Shown: positions 9,453-21,800, numbered from the stretch's first letter. The stretch: 64,000 nucleotides of DNA from Heterodera schachtii (GCA_023374025.1 SIJG01000034.1:753757-817756), one strand, 5' to 3'. Numbers and translations: made by a program. The notes: generated by a model not told the origin, from the sequence alone.

Positions 9453-10098
9453 ATGGCTGTCGTTTCCTCTGCTAAATCTTCTTCCGCCCTCAAATGGGTT
9501 TCACTGGCTGTGCTCACTGCTGGCCAAACAACGGCGCTCGTGCTGACTTTGCGTTATTCGCACACCCAAAAATCGTATCCCTCCGACGGGCCCAAATATT
9601 TGTCGTCGACTGCCGTTTTGATGGCCGAAATAGTCAAGTTTTTCACATGTGTCGCCGTCATAGGGCATCAGAACGAATGGAATTTTGGCCCTTTGTTGCG
9701 CGATTTTGATGGGAAAGATTTGCTGAGTGTCGGCGTGCCGGCATTACTTTATGTAAACGATTGCGGCTTTTCGTCCATTGTCAGCAGTTCCCTCACTTTT
9801 CAGGTTGTCCAAAACAATTTGCTGTTTTTGGCCCTTTCCAAATTGGACGCCGCCACTTACCAAGTCAAAAAAGTGATGCATTTGGCAAACCGTTCTCCCA
9901 TTTATTTAGGTAACTTACCAATTGAAAATTCTGACCACGGCCTTTTTCTCGGTTACGATGTTAAACAAAAAGTTGGACCTCATCAAATGGATGTCTCTCA
10001 TTTTGCTTACTTTTGCGAAATTTTTTAAAATTTTGCTATCTAATAGAGCAAAGTTAGGGCTATCAAATGATATCAACAATGTTGGATTTTGTTTATAA
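9453..10098 (+). pseudogene. Nucleotide-sugar transporter (SLC35A-like), 3'-truncated
   Basis: Exons 9453-9752, 9804-9863 and 9910-10098, with short introns of 51 and 46 nt. Ignoring the first intron gives a false 17-residue insertion because its length is a multiple of three. Spliced, the protein carries LTAGQTTALVLTLRYS, KYLSSTAVLMAEIVK, VQNNLLFLALSKLDAATYQV and TYQLKILTTAFFSVTML, hallmarks of Golgi UDP-galactose/UDP-GlcNAc/CMP-sialic-acid transporters (C. elegans srf-3 group). Those are about 320-350 residues with ten membrane segments. Homology stops after WMSLILLTFAK, then a meaningless tail runs to TAA at 10098. About half the protein is missing; TTAGGGCTATCAAAT at the break also occurs in dispersed repeats (for example about 52488), suggesting a rearrangement. 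Confidence 0.75.
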
Positions 10099-10279
10099 TC
10101 AAAAAAATTATAGCCAAAAAATTGGCCCAACTGAGCGAGTCCGCTCTAAAAATTTCAGAAAAACACACCCCTAAGAATATGCCCCTAAAATTTTCAAAAA
10201 TATACCCCTAGGTAGAAAGAAAAATTTTCTCAAAAATTCATCTCCAAATTTAATTATTTATTCTTAGTATAAATTGGCC
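10099..10279. other. AT-rich spacer after transporter truncation
   Basis: Contains CCCCTAAGAATATGCCCCTAAAAT-like runs similar to dispersed repeat sequence around 62640-62700. No gene. Confidence 0.4.
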
Positions 10280-10727
10280 TGCATTACCAACTCATTGGCC
10301 AATTAATGTGTCCACCGCCATTAATGAGTCACATTACACCAATAATTAATCGTAATTGGCCCAATTAAAAAAGTGGCACTCTCTGCGACACATTTTCATT
10401 TTTCCAATGTGTTCATTCCCCAAAAAGTGCGCTAATATGTATAAACATTAATTTTTTGTTTATTTTCACTCCTTTAAAATTTGTTAATGACCATCCGAAT
10501 GGAATAATTGTTTAAAATGTTGCCGCAATTTTTGCAATATTTTCACAAAAAATCTTTTTGCATCAGAAACATTTGACTGGGCTTAGAGAAGTGATTCCAA
10601 TCTTTGCCAATAGTTTTTTTTGTTGAATTTTTGAGCCAAAATCATTAATTAGTCTTTAAAAATTACATTTTTGTTGAAGGAATTTAATCACATTGCAAAA
10701 GTTTTGCCTATAATTGTCAAAAGCGAC
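10280..10727 (+). promoter_or_regulatory. Conserved upstream block of SPRY unit 3
   Basis: Same block as before unit 1: CCAACTCATTGGCCAATTAA, AATGAGTCACATTACACC, GTAATTGGCCCAATTAAAAA, CATTTTTCCAATG. It runs up to the signal-peptide exon. Presumed promoter by position and conservation. Confidence 0.5.
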
Positions 10728-11232
10728 ATGGCCACTTTCAGTGTGGCACTTCTCATCATTTTAATTGGAATTTTGGTATTAAAATTATAAAAAAAATTTT
10801 TATATTTTTTTGATATTTATTTTTGTTTTAGTTGTGTGCTTCATCGGTTTGTGCTGATGAGCAACAAAATAAAGCTAAAGCGGAGGAGACATAAAGCATT
10901 TGTTCGGCTTGGACGGTAAAAATGCAATTTCTTTTTGCTAAAAAATTAAAAAAAAATTTATTTTGTTTGAAAATGGTAAAAAAAAAATATATTTTTTTCA
11001 AAATTTAATTTCTTTTTCTTTTAGAAATACGCAAGAATCAAAATTTGATTGCTGAGAAAATGTTAGAAATTAGCGCAAAATTGGAACAAATTGAAAATGG
11101 TAAATAAAATAATAAATATTCATTTAATTTATTTTTATTTAATTTTAGGAAAGTGCAACAATCAAAATGCGGTTTTTAAAAATTGACATAAATGTCACAA
11201 AATTATTTAAAAAAATGTTTTGACTGAAAAAG

Positions 11233-11738
11233 GATTCACCCCCAACTCATCCATATCCAACTCATCCATAGATCCAACTCATCCATACCCAACTCATCCA
11301 TAACACTGCGAGTCGTCGTCGTGGCATTTTCTGCTTATGCGAGTCTTAGTCGTGGCATTTTCTGCTTATGCGAGTCTTAGTCGTGGCATTTTTTTGATTG
11401 TGCGGTCTTTGTCGTGGCATTTTTTGTTTATGCGAGTAATCGTCGTGGCATTTTCTGCTTATGCGAGTCTTAGTCGTGGCATTTTCTGCTTATGCGAGTC
11501 TTAGTCGTGGCATTTTCTGCTTATGCGAGTCTTAGTCGTGGCATTTTTTTGCTTGTGCGGTCTTTGTCGTGGCATTTTTTGTTTATGCGAGTAATCGTCG
11601 TGGCATTTTTATCATTATGCGGTCTCGGTCGTGGCATAAATGCCACGGCGACGACTCGCATCATGCTATGGATGAGTTGGGTTTATGGATGAGTTGGGCA
11701 TGGATGAGTTGGGTTTAGATGAATTGGGTTTATCCCCT
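11233..11738. mobile_element. hAT-like non-autonomous element in SPRY unit 3 intron, CAACTCATCC-word family
   Basis: Element of 506 bp flanked by the 8-bp repeat TGAAAAAG (11225-11232, 11739-11746). The left end holds four tandem CCAACTCATCCATA words, the right end three to four in inverted orientation (TATGGATGAGTTGGG). The core is a 31-bp minisatellite. No transposase. It lies in the intron between 11171 and 11814. Confidence 0.75.
11308..11660. repeat. 31-bp minisatellite inside the CAACTCATCC element
   Basis: About ten copies of a unit around GTCGTGGCATTTTCTGC then TTATGCGAGTCTTA, with two subtypes (TTATGCGAGTCTTA and TTGTGCGGTCTTT) that alternate in a higher-order pattern. It ends in an inverted ATGCCACGGCGACGACTCGC. 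An open frame through it is a repeat artefact. Confidence 0.8.
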
Positions 11739-12537
11739 TGAAAAAGAGATGAATTTAGCAAAATACCAAAATATAAAATTTATTATTTAATTAATCTTAA
11801 ATTTGATTTACAGCTTTTTCACTTCCATTCACTTCCAATTTATCGTTGGAATGCCACTGATTGCCATCCGAAAATTGTGATCAATGAAAGCACAAATGCC
11901 ATTCAGCGCAATGCCACGGGCACAGAAGGTGACAAAATTACATATCAATGAAATTTGAATATTTTCTCAATTTTATTTAGAATTTCTTTTTGGTAATGGT
12001 AACTTACCATATTTTCGTTCATGCCGAGCAGCACCAATTCAAATGCCATCTGCTGCTGCTTCTGGTCGCATTGGCATAATTTATACGGAATACCGGATTA
12101 TTGCTGGAAATGGACCGTGAGTTTAAATGACAAAAAAAATAAAAATAATTTTTTATAAATAAAAATATGAATTTTATTTTTTTGTTTTGTTTTTTTAGCT
12201 AAATTTTTAATAAAGAGATGAAAATTTGCTAGTAATTAATGTTTAATTTTTGTCTATTCAGCACATTCATTGGTCTATCAACAAAAGAAATGACATTGGA
12301 CCATTGGCTTGGATATGACCCTGTTTCATTTGGTTACGCAAATTTTGGCAGGATTGAAAGCACAAATGCCAATGGAAATTATGAAAACATTTCGGACAAT
12401 GTGCCCTCATTTCGCATTGGCGATATGGTCGGATGTGGACTGAATTGGGCAACTCGCCAAGTGTTTTTTACGAAGAATGGACAACGCTTGAGTTTGTGTT
12501 AATGATGCCAACTTACATAAACTGGCTAATTGCCTAA

Positions 12538-13740
12538 TTAATTACCACTAATTAAGACATCACCAATTTGTACATTGAAGAGGACACGGCTGACCTTTAC
12601 CCGACCGTTTCATTGAACCGCCACGGGGACGTGGTCGAAGCCAACTTTGGACCCATCTTCAAATACGATCTGTCCAAGGAATTTGAGACTTTTGGAAACG
12701 ATTTGATTGGCTTATCCAATATCAATTGAAAAACATCATTATTTTTTCAAAATATCACTGATAATTTTGAGAATGTTCATCATAGTTACCATAGTTTTAA
12801 CTGATTTAAAAAATTTAAACTAAATTTAAATTTCCCATTTTTAAGAATTATGAGAAAAATTAAAATAAAATGGCCCACATTTCGAAATGTTTAATAAAAT
12901 TAAGAAAGTTTTGCACTAGGATTGGTGATCTGTCATGACTGATCAGAAATATTCTCTGTTGGATTGTCCAAATCTGACAACAAAAATGTCCTGGTTTTTC
13001 ACAATTTTTTTTTACCAAATTTTATTATAGTTTTCTTAAAATTATTTAAAATTTTATAAGGACATATTTTATCTATAATTTAAAGTTTGACGCAAAATTG
13101 GTCATTTCTATTGAAAATTTAATTTTAAAAACATTTTTGATTAATCACAAAAATGCGTTTTCATTAATGCCCAACGACCGGCATAAAATGTACACATTTG
13201 CGTCCATTACTGAGAGTAATTAGTAGTACAATTGCAGCACATAATATAAAATTTATTGGATAAATCTAAATTCTTTGCTTAAGGCAACAGACAAAAAGAT
13301 TAATTTAATAATACTTAAAAACCTAAATTTGCAGGGACACTGAAAGGACTAGAAATAACCTATTTTAAATAATAACTTGTCATTTCCTTTTAATAATTTT
13401 TTTTTCAAAATAATTTTTATTTTTTTTTGGCTTTCGGGGCAGTCCCCCTGAACCGATGCGCCCAGATTTATGGGGAGATCGAATCCTTCGGGAATAGCTT
13501 CTACATGCCCTGTACATTATTTTTACGTTCGATTTTTGCTCCCCATAATTGTTTGAGTACCCCAAATGGACACATGAAAAAATCGTTTTTTATTTCATAA
13601 ATGTTTTTTCAGAAAGTGCTCTAAAGCGCTCCAAATTTTATTTACATGATAATTTAGGCACTCTGATGCTTTTTCTATCAAAAAGGGAGGTGAATAAAAT
13701 TTTTAAAAATTTTTAATTGCTTTTTAATTATGCCAAAAAG
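12538..13740. repeat. 1.2-kb direct duplication, copy A (includes SPRY last exon)
   Basis: Matches 15932-17134 at a constant offset of 3394 bp over the full length. Only a handful of substitutions were noticed up to about 13560, with more in the last 170 bp. It spans the last SPRY exon and its 3' flank, including a small GC patch (CCCCCTGAACCGATGCGCCC near 13450). Confidence 0.85.
12730..13560. other. 3' flank of SPRY unit 3; no gene seen
   Basis: AT-rich non-coding sequence. 13139-13240 is the block also found at the window start. The GC patch at 13435-13565 gives an open minus-strand frame of 61 codons in both duplicates, but no family was recognised and neither codon use nor a start context supports a gene. 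Confidence 0.4.
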
Positions 13741-15931
13741 TTTACGCTTAACTTTTTCGTGAAAATTCAATCACTCATTTTTCGAGTAGTGATCAGAAGC
13801 GCACGATATTTTTTAAGGGCATCCTTAAGACAAGGAAACACACAACTAAAATTTTTTTATAACTTTTTAAAGATGCACGAATTTATTTTTATTTTTTGCG
13901 AAATTAATTCTTAAATATTTTTTCAGAGAGTGATCTGAAACGCACCAAATTTTGCAGGGATACTGAAAGGACGTGAATTAACATATTTTATCACATTAGC
14001 TTGTCAGTTTTTTAAATTTTTTTTTTCAAAATTGCCGGTTTTCGGCACTCTGATAATTTTAGCGCTCATAATGGGTTGTATAAAGGCGATTGTAGAAGGA
14101 TTTGGGAGCGCTAAAATTGTTTAAATAGCTTTTTGCACGGGAATACGATTGTTACATACCCAATTTTTTCTAGGCTTAGGTCACTTGACGATTTTCGGCA
14201 CTCTGATAATTTAATTTATTTACAAGATAAATAAGGCACTCTGACTCTTATATTATCAAAAAGGGAGATGAATAAATATTTTAAAAATTTTTAATTGCTT
14301 TTTAAATATGCCAAAAAGCTTAGGCTTAACTTTTTCGTGAAATTTCAATCACTCATTTTTCGAGTAGTGATCAGAAGCGCACGATATTTTTTAAGGGCAT
14401 CCTTAAGACAAGAAAAAGCACCTCTGTGATGCTTTAAGACCAGTAACTATGAATTTAAATTTTTTATGAATTTTTAAAGATGAACCAATTTATTTTTATT
14501 TTTTGCAAAATTAATTCATAAATATTTTTCCAGAAAGTGATCAGAAACGCACCGAATTTTATATACATGTTATATAAGGAACTCTGATACTTTTTCTATC
14601 AAAAGGGAGGTGAATAAAATTTTTAAAAATTTTTAATTGCTTTTTAAATATGCCAAAAAGTTTAGGCTTAACTTTTTCGTGAAAATTCAATCACTCATAG
14701 TTTTACGAGTAGTGATCAGAAGCGCACGATATTTTTTAAGGGCATCCTTAAGACAAGAAAAAGCACCTCTGTGATGCTTTAAGACCAGTAACTATGAATT
14801 TAAATTTTTCATAAATATTTTTCCAGAAAGTGATCAGAAACGCACCGAATTTTATTTACATTTTATATAAGGCATTCTGATGCTTTTCTATCAAAAAAGG
14901 AGATGAATAAATTTTTAAAAATTTTTAATTGTTTTTAAAACAAGCCAAAAAGTTTAGGCTTAACTTTTTTTTTCAGAAAGTGCTCTAAAACGCACCAAAT
15001 TTTGTATACATGTTAATAAAGCCCTCTTATGCTTATATCCAGAGTTAGGGTGATGAATAAAAAATTTTTTAAATTTTTAACTTTCGATTGGTCTAGTCAA
15101 TTTTAAATTTTTCGAAACTCAGTTTTTCGTGCTTTAATTTTTTTCTGTCGAGCAAAAAAATCTAGGAAAATTCGTAACCATTTGTTGTGTTCCGATACGT
15201 ATCTCTGCAAAATTTGGTGAGCCCCTGATCAATTACAAATTATTTGTGTACGATCGAATTTTTTGAAATTTTTTTAAGTGCAAAAGTGGTGGGTGTCTGC
15301 AAAAAATTTTCAGCGGGTTTAAAAAATCTAGGAAAATTTGTAAGCATTTGTTGTGTTCCGATACGTATCTCTGCAAAATTTGGTGAGCCCCTGATCAATT
15401 ACAAATTATTTGTGGACGATCAAATTTTTTGAAATTTTTTATTTTTTTGCAAAATTAATTCATAAATATTTTTTTCAGAGTGATCTGAACGCACCAAATT
15501 TTATTTATAAGTTAAAAAAGGCACTCTGATGCTTTCTTATATAAGAAGGGAGATGAATAAAATTTTTAAAAAATTTTTAATTGCTTTTTAAATATGCGAA
15601 AAAGTTAGGCTTAACTTTTTACTGAAATTCAATCACTCATAATTTTTTGCTAATTGACCAGAAGCGACCAGATTTTGCAGGGGCATCAAACCGTAAACGT
15701 GCTTCTGTGATGCTAACTCCAGTAATTCTGAATTTGAAATTTTTTATGAATTTTTAAAGTTTCACTATTTATTTATTTTTTGCAAAATTCATAATTATTT
15801 TTTTGGAAGTGCTCTGGAACGCTCTAATTTTATTTACATGTTAAATAAGGCTCTCTGATGCTTTTTCTATCAAAAAGAAGGTGAATAAAATTTTTAAAAA
15901 TTTTTAATTGCTTTTTAAATATGCTAAAAAG
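13560..15931. repeat. Diverged tandem array, roughly 300-350-bp units
   Basis: Repeated landmarks: CAGAAAGTGATCAGAAACGC variants near 13609, 13925, 14531, 14824, 14974, 15476 and 15806; GGTGAATAAAATTTTTAAAA with TTTTTAATTGCTTTTTAA near 13711, 14290, 14632, 15570 and 15901; and GATCAGAAGCGCACGATATT near 13791, 14370 and 14715. Units differ by internal deletions. A nested 166-bp direct duplication (15161-15276 and 15327-15441) sits inside. The array resumes at 16970-17134. No coding content. Confidence 0.75.
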
Positions 15932-17134
15932 TTAATTACCACTAATTAAGACATCACCAATTTGTACATTGAAGAGGACACGGCTGACCTTTACCCGACC
16001 GTTTCATTGAACCGCCACGGGGACGTGGTCGAAGCCAACTTTGGACCCATCTTCAAATACGATCTGTCCAAGGAATTTGAGACTTTTGGAAACGATTTGA
16101 TTGGCTTATCCAATATCAATTGAAAAACATCATTATTTTTTCAAAATATCACTGATAATTTTGAGAATGTTCATCATAGTTACCATAGTTTTAACTGATT
16201 TAAAAAATTTAAACTAAATTTAAATTTCCCATTTTTAAGAATTATGAGAAAAATTAAAATAAAATGGCCCACATTTCGAAATGTTTAATAAAATTAAGAA
16301 AGTTTTGCACTAGGATTGGTGATCTGTCATGACTGATCAGAAATATTCTCTGTTGGATTGTCCAAATCTGACAACAAAAATGTCCTGGTTTTTCACAATT
16401 TTTTTTTACCAAATTTTATTATAGTTTTCTTAAAATTATTTAAAATTTTATAAGGACATATTTTATCTATAATTTAAAGTTTGACGCAAAATTGGTCATT
16501 TCTATTGAAAATTTAATTTTAAAAACATTTTTGATTAATCACAAAAATGCGTTTTCATTAATGCCCAACGACCGGCATAAAATGTACACATTTGCGTCCA
16601 TTACTGAGAGTAATTAGTAGTACAATTGCAGCACATAATATAAAATTTATTGGATAAATCTAAATTCTTTGCTTAAGGCAACAGACAAAAAGATTAATTT
16701 AATAATACTTAAAAACCTAAATTTGCAGGGACACTGAAAGGACTAGAAATAACCTATTTTAAATAATAACTTGTCATTTCCTTTTAATAATTTTTTTTTC
16801 AAAATAATTTTTATTTTTTTTTGGTTTTCGGGGCAGTCCCCCTGAACCGATGCGCCCAGATTTATGGGGAGACCGAATCCTTCGGGAATAGCTTCTACAT
16901 GCCCTGTACTTTATTTTTACGTTCGATTTTTGCTCCCCATAATTGTTTGAGTACCCCAAATGGACACTTGAAAAAATCGTTTTTTATTTCATAAATATTT
17001 TTTCAGAAACTGCTCTGAAACGCACCAAATTTTATTTACATGTTAATTTAGGCACTCTGATGCTTTTTCTATCAAAAAGGGAGGTGAATAAAATTTTTAA
17101 AAATTTTTAATTGCTTTTTAAAGATGCCAAAAAG
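15932..17134. repeat. 1.2-kb direct duplication, copy B, with isolated SPRY last exon
   Basis: Near-identical to 12538-13740. It begins 19 bp upstream of a copy of the SPRY last exon (15951-16123, NLYIEEDTADLYPTVS...), which has no other SPRY exons upstream and is therefore a pseudo-exon. It ends at the base before the assembly gap. Confidence 0.85.
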
Positions 17135-17144
17135 NNNNNNNNNN
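17135..17144. other. Assembly gap (10 N)
   Basis: Ten Ns joining unrelated sequences: the SPRY 3' repeat array on the left and the interior of a secreted-HTH gene on the right. Adjacency of the two regions is not proven by sequence. Confidence 0.99.
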
Positions 17145-17145
17145 T

Positions 17146-17661
17146 GAATGGATTAAAGAATTGGGCCTTTATAAATATCATAAATCAAAAAGTGATGAAG
17201 AAAAACAAGGAATTGTTCAAAAATTTATTGCAATGGCAAATGAATTTAAACAAAAAAGAAAATATTCGCCAAAAGAATGGAACCAAAATTATGCCAAAAT
17301 TGGTAAGAAAATCGGAGTTAGCCGAGGAACAATTGACAAATGGAAGAAACAATTCGGAATGAGCAAATTTATAACGGAGAAAGAAAAATCAGAAAAAATG
17401 AAAAAGTATTGGCAAATAAAAAAAGAAAACCGAAAAATAGTGACCAGAAAATTGCAAAATGATAAATACTTCGGCACAGAAATTTGGGATTCGCTGTAGA
17501 ATAACGGAAAAAGAGAAAATGGAGAAAATGGAAATTTATTGGCAAATTAAAAGAGAAAATCCAAAAATAAGTGATCCAAAAATTGCTGAAATGATAAAAA
17601 TTAACCCAATTAACATTTGGAGATGGAAAGCCAAATTTGGAGAAGAAATAATTCAATCTTA
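17146..17661 (+). pseudogene. Secreted-HTH family copy 1, 5' cut by gap, frameshifted
   Basis: Starts inside HTH repeat 1 (EWIKELGLYKYHKSKSDEEK) because the gap removes the signal peptide. HTH repeat 2 is intact (KYSPKEWNQNYAKIGKKIGV, SRGTIDKWKKQFG). The following segment occurs twice: first with one-base losses, stopping at 17499, then a second open copy (ITEKEKMEKMEIYWQIKREN ... NIWRWKAKFGEEIIQS) to 17661. The extra segment suggests a partial internal duplication. The gene and 3' flank (to about 18450) match 46675-47760 in inverted orientation. Confidence 0.65.
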
Positions 17662-18452
17662 GAAGACAATTGGGTTTTTATGAAAATATTGATAGTAAAT
17701 TTTCAAAAAAAAAAAAATTACATTTACGACAAATTTTATTTGAATTTATTTGTTGCATAATTTGAATTAATTTATTGCATATTTTTTTATTTTTTAAATA
17801 GCGAAAATTATTAAATTTTAGCAAACTTAGGGTAAAAACCGAGCTTTTCTAATCAAAAAGCATCTTTCTATTGTCTAGTCGAGAAAAATACAAAATTAAC
17901 ACACCCTGAATCTTCTGATCACTCTTAAGACATTATTTGCGTTTAGTTTTCACTAAATAAAAATTCGTATTTACTGAATTAGAACCCCCTCTTCCTATTT
18001 GTAGAATTTCTGATCGCTTTTTGGGTATTTATTTGGGATAAACATTCACTAAAGTTAGAATTCTTAAAAAATTCATTAAATATTTAAATTCAGTATTGTG
18101 TGAGCCTGCTTTTGGATTAACGTGTCCTTAATTTTTCTTTAATTATTGTTTAACCTTATTTTTTTGAAAATTTTAGTCCTCACTAATTTTTCGAAAAGCG
18201 AACAAAACTGCATTTCCTAAAATCATAAAAATGGGAGCCTTAGGTTAATTTTACGGAATTTTGTGCCTATTTCACCCTTTATGAAGAATTTTTCTGTGTT
18301 TTCATAATATAATGCTGTTTAGGCAAACAAGATTAAAAAAAAAATTTAGTTTGAATCCGATTTTGGACATAGGCGCAAATGTCTGGGGCTCAAATGTCCG
18401 AGACGTAATGTCCGGGGAGCAAATGTCTGGACACGCGTGAAAAAAGCTTTCG
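17662..18452. other. 3' flank of HTH copy 1 plus dispersed CGGACATTTGCGC repeat
   Basis: Non-coding. Contains TTTACTGAATTAGAACCC (near 17975), the inverted partner of 47105-47150, and at 18365-18440 tandem words like GCAAATGTCCGGGG. The latter are one end of a dispersed element also seen at about 27215-27300, 46675-46745 and 55100-55170. Confidence 0.6.
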
Positions 18453-18457
18453 ATATG

Positions 18458-18743
18458 TGTTGTGCCGTCAAATCCCAAACCGGCGAAGTGAATAAATAAA
18501 GGATTTATTCAAGTTGGGAGACACAAATAAATAAATGTTGAGAAGAGGGACGAAGGACAAAGGGCGAATATTGATTAAACAATATAAGCAAAATAAATGG
18601 TTGACAAATGAATGACAAGGAGGTCAGAGGACGCGGGGTATTTATGGGGGAACAGAAGGGAAGAGAGAGAGAGAAGAGATAAGGGGGAGAGAAATAAAGA
18701 TGTGAAAATAATATGGGCGGACAAAAGAGTACCGGTCCCAACA
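18458..18743 (-). repeat. 3' LTR of the Gypsy element
   Basis: 286 bp, in plus orientation from TGTTGTGCCGTC to GGTCCCAACA. It differs from the other LTR by few bases (for example GACACAAATA versus GACCCAAATA), implying a fairly recent insertion. Confidence 0.92.
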
Positions 18744-18823
18744 TCTTCCCCCTTAAAAAAAAAATCTTTTTCCTCGGTTCTTCCGTGATTCGTCCGTCTG
18801 ACACGTCCGTTTGATTCGTCCGT

Positions 18824-21800
18824 TCATGATGGGGAGTAGCGCTGAGGCGGTCGCCGATTGCGTTGCGATCGTCGTTGAGCAGGCACTTCGGGCGCTCGAT
18901 CAGCTTCCTCCACGACGGGTTCTTCGTCCAAGGCTGCTGCGATGACAGCAGCGGGTGCCACTACAGGCAGTTGCGCTTGGCCACCATGCTGAACCAGCGG
19001 TGGTGCCAATGGCAAATCAAACGCATCATTGAACACATTCAATGCATTTGTGCCGTTTTCGTCAGTGCTTCTCACAAGCAACTGATTGGCATGGAACCGT
19101 CCACACTTTCCATCAACAAATTCGACGTCATAAATTACGCCTTTACATTTGGTGATTTTCCCTGGCCGCCAAGGCTGAGAAAGACGATGACGGGCGAGAA
19201 TCTTATCGCCCACGGCAAAAGATCTCGGTTTGGCTCCATGGCGCCTATTGAACTGCTTCTCCATGGCCTCGTCTCGAATTATCACTGCCTTTGGCTTTGG
19301 CTTCAACAAGTCCAAAGTTATTCGCGGCTTTCTCCGCAGGAACATCTCGGCCGGACATTTGCACTCCGGCAAAGCCTCACAAGGCGTGGTCCGGTATGTT
19401 GCCAAAAATGTGGTCAACATTTCCGATGCTCCTTCTCCTCTAATTTTCCGGCATGTCCTCTTGAACGTATCGACAAAACGCTCAGCTTGTCCGTTCGACA
19501 TGGGATTGTACTGAGCAGAGAACAGATGGTTGATGCCGTTTTCGGTCACAAATTCCTTAAATTCTTTTGAAGCGAATTGCGTGCCGTTGTCCGTGACCAA
19601 AATTTCGGGAAGGCCGTAACTGGCACAGAGTGACCGCAATTTGTCGATAGTGGCAGCTGAGTTCGATGAACGCATTTCGAACACCTCAGGCCATTTCGAA
19701 TACGCATCAACAATTATGAGAAACATTTTTCCCATAAATGGTCCGGCGTAATCCAAATGTACGCGTTTCCACGGTCCGTCAGCTTTCGGCCACGAGTGAA
19801 GTTCTGTTTTCACCGGCGCTTTTGCTTCCATCGTGCATTCATTGCACATTTTGACGAAATTCTCAATTTGTTCGTCCATCCCAGGCCAGTAAACATACTG
19901 CCTGGCGAGAGCTTTCATTCGCTTCATTCCGGGATGGCCTCGATGCAGAAGTTGTAGGACATCCTTTTGCAGCGATGCCGGAATCACAACTCTGTCTGCG
20001 TAAAGCAGACATTCATCCTCGATGGTCAAAGCGTCTCGTCGTCGATGGAACGGAACGATGTCTGCGGCCATTTTGTTCTTTGCTGGCCAATGTGAGCAGA
20101 CAAATTTCTTCACATCTTTGATCACCTGATCGTTCGCCGCGGCGTTGGCCAAATCATTGTGATCCAACGGGAGAGTTTTCGCAACAAAATTTAACACTCC
20201 CGTTTCATTGCTCTCACGAATGCTTGCAATGATCATTTCGTTGTCCGGCACTGGTGTCTTCGCGATCAGACGCGACAAAACATCCGCTTGACCAAAATCA
20301 GCAGTGTTTTGGTATTCGATTTCGAAGTCATAGCCGAGCAACGTGATTGCCCATCTTTGCAATCGATTCGCAGTGCACGCCTTAATTCCTTTCTTGTTGC
20401 CAAAAATGGACAACAACGGTTTGTGGTCCGTCTGCAGAACGAAGTGTCTCCCGAAGAGATACTTGTGGAATTTCTGAACGGCAAAGACAATCGCTAAGCC
20501 TTCTTTCTCGATCTGAGAATAATTCTTTTCTGCTGCTGACAAGGACGACGATGCATGTGCGATGGCTTTAAGACTTCCATCCGAAAAGCGATGAGAGATC
20601 ACGGCTCCTATTCCATGCTCAGAAGCATCAGCCGATACAATGATCTCTTGTGCCGGGTCGTAGTGTGTCAGCAACTGATCAGATTTCAAAATTTTGATCA
20701 CTTTCTCAAAAGCATTTTGACAATCTGCCGACCAATGCCACACTTTGTCCTGCTTCAACAATTCGTCCAACGGCTGTCGGATGAACCTCATGTTCTTCAC
20801 GAATTGTTGGTAATGGTTGATCATTCCCAAAAATGATCGAACCTCGGACACGTTTGTCGGGACAGGCATTTCAGAAATCGCCTGAATTTTCGCTTGGTCC
20901 GGTCGTCTTCCGTCCTGATCAATGATAAAACCAAGATATTTGATCTGACTTTGACAGAAGAAGCACTTCTCTGGCTTGACACGGAACCCAAACTTTTCAA
21001 AACGCTTGAAGACCTCTTCAAGGTGTGTCTGATGATCTTCTGATGATCGGCTTACGACGATCACATCATCCAAATATGCCGTAGCAAATGGACAGTCGGC
21101 CAGCATTGAGTCCATAATTGACTGAAATATGCCTGGCGCTGACTTAACTCCAAACGGCAGTCGCTGAAATTGGTAATTTCCTCGGTGGGTGGCAATCGTG
21201 CACACTTCCTTGGATTTCTCGTCCAATTCGACTTGCAAATATGCATCCTTCAAGTCAATTTGAGAGAAAATCCTTCCACCGTTCAGCTTCGCAAAAATAT
21301 CGTCGGGCAATGGGAGTGGATGCTGATGAAGCAGCAACGCATTGTTCAAACCGGTCGAAAAATCGGCACAAATACGCGCTGACCCATTGGCCTTCTTCAC
21401 CACCACAATTGGGGCGGCCCAATGAGTGTGATCAACAGGTTTGATCACCTTCTGCTCCAACAATCGGTCCAGTTCTTCCTCTACAACCAAACGTGTGTTG
21501 TAAGGCACTGGCCGGGGACGACAATAGACGGTCACAGCCTCAGGCCTCAATTCCAAATGAGCCTTTGCTTTAGTGCAATGTCCAAGTCCCTCCGCAAAAA
21601 CAAGCGGAAATTTTGTTTGAAGCACGTCCAATGTGGTCTTCTGTTGAGGAATCGGCGACTTCTTCGCTTCCTTCTTCACCACATTGACATTCATGGCCTT
21701 TTCAACTTCCCTTCTGAAAGCATCCAACAGGCCAAGAGCATCCAACATATCAATTCCCAAAAGATTAAGTGATCCTTTCTTCGTCACATAATATTGCCCA

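Larger units (their letters stand above)
10728..12729 (+). pseudogene. SPRY unit 3: intact SPRY domain, broken N-terminal frame
   Basis: Exons: signal peptide 10728-10775 (MATFSVALLIILIGIL); 10832-10915; coiled-coil 11025-11099 and 11149-11171; SPRY exons 11814-11928, 11981-12116, 12262-12491 and 12557-12729. The signal-peptide frame continues LCASSVCADEQQNKAKAEE and hits TAA at 10892. The internal ATG at 10857 stays open to 10915 but leaves in phase 2, whereas the next exon needs phase 1. From 11025 on everything is in phase and the SPRY core is complete (GYANFGRIES, MVGCGLNWATRQVFFTKNGQ, NLYIEEDTADLYPTVS, EANFGPIF), with a C-terminal tail ETFGNDLIGLSNIN that unit 1 has lost. It may be a pseudogene, or a gene with one miscalled base near 10870. 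Confidence 0.65.

Noticed and set aside
9453..10028. Continuous 191-codon transporter frame
   Set aside because: It includes an unspliced 51-nt intron (a multiple of three) that interrupts the conserved LLY|VVQNN segment and reads out of frame in the second intron; the spliced model fits the family.
1286..10727. ATGCCA dorsal-gland (DOG) box in SPRY upstream blocks
   Set aside because: I looked for ATGCCA/TGGCAT within the conserved upstream blocks and did not find a convincing or repeated occurrence.
11308..11660. Possible CRISPR-like array of 31-bp repeats
   Set aside because: Units are directly adjacent with no unique spacers, inside a transposon in a eukaryotic intron; it is a minisatellite.
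13380..13565. 61-codon minus-strand frame conserved in both duplicates
   Set aside because: Conservation follows from the recent 1.2-kb duplication; no family, signal peptide or start context supports it.
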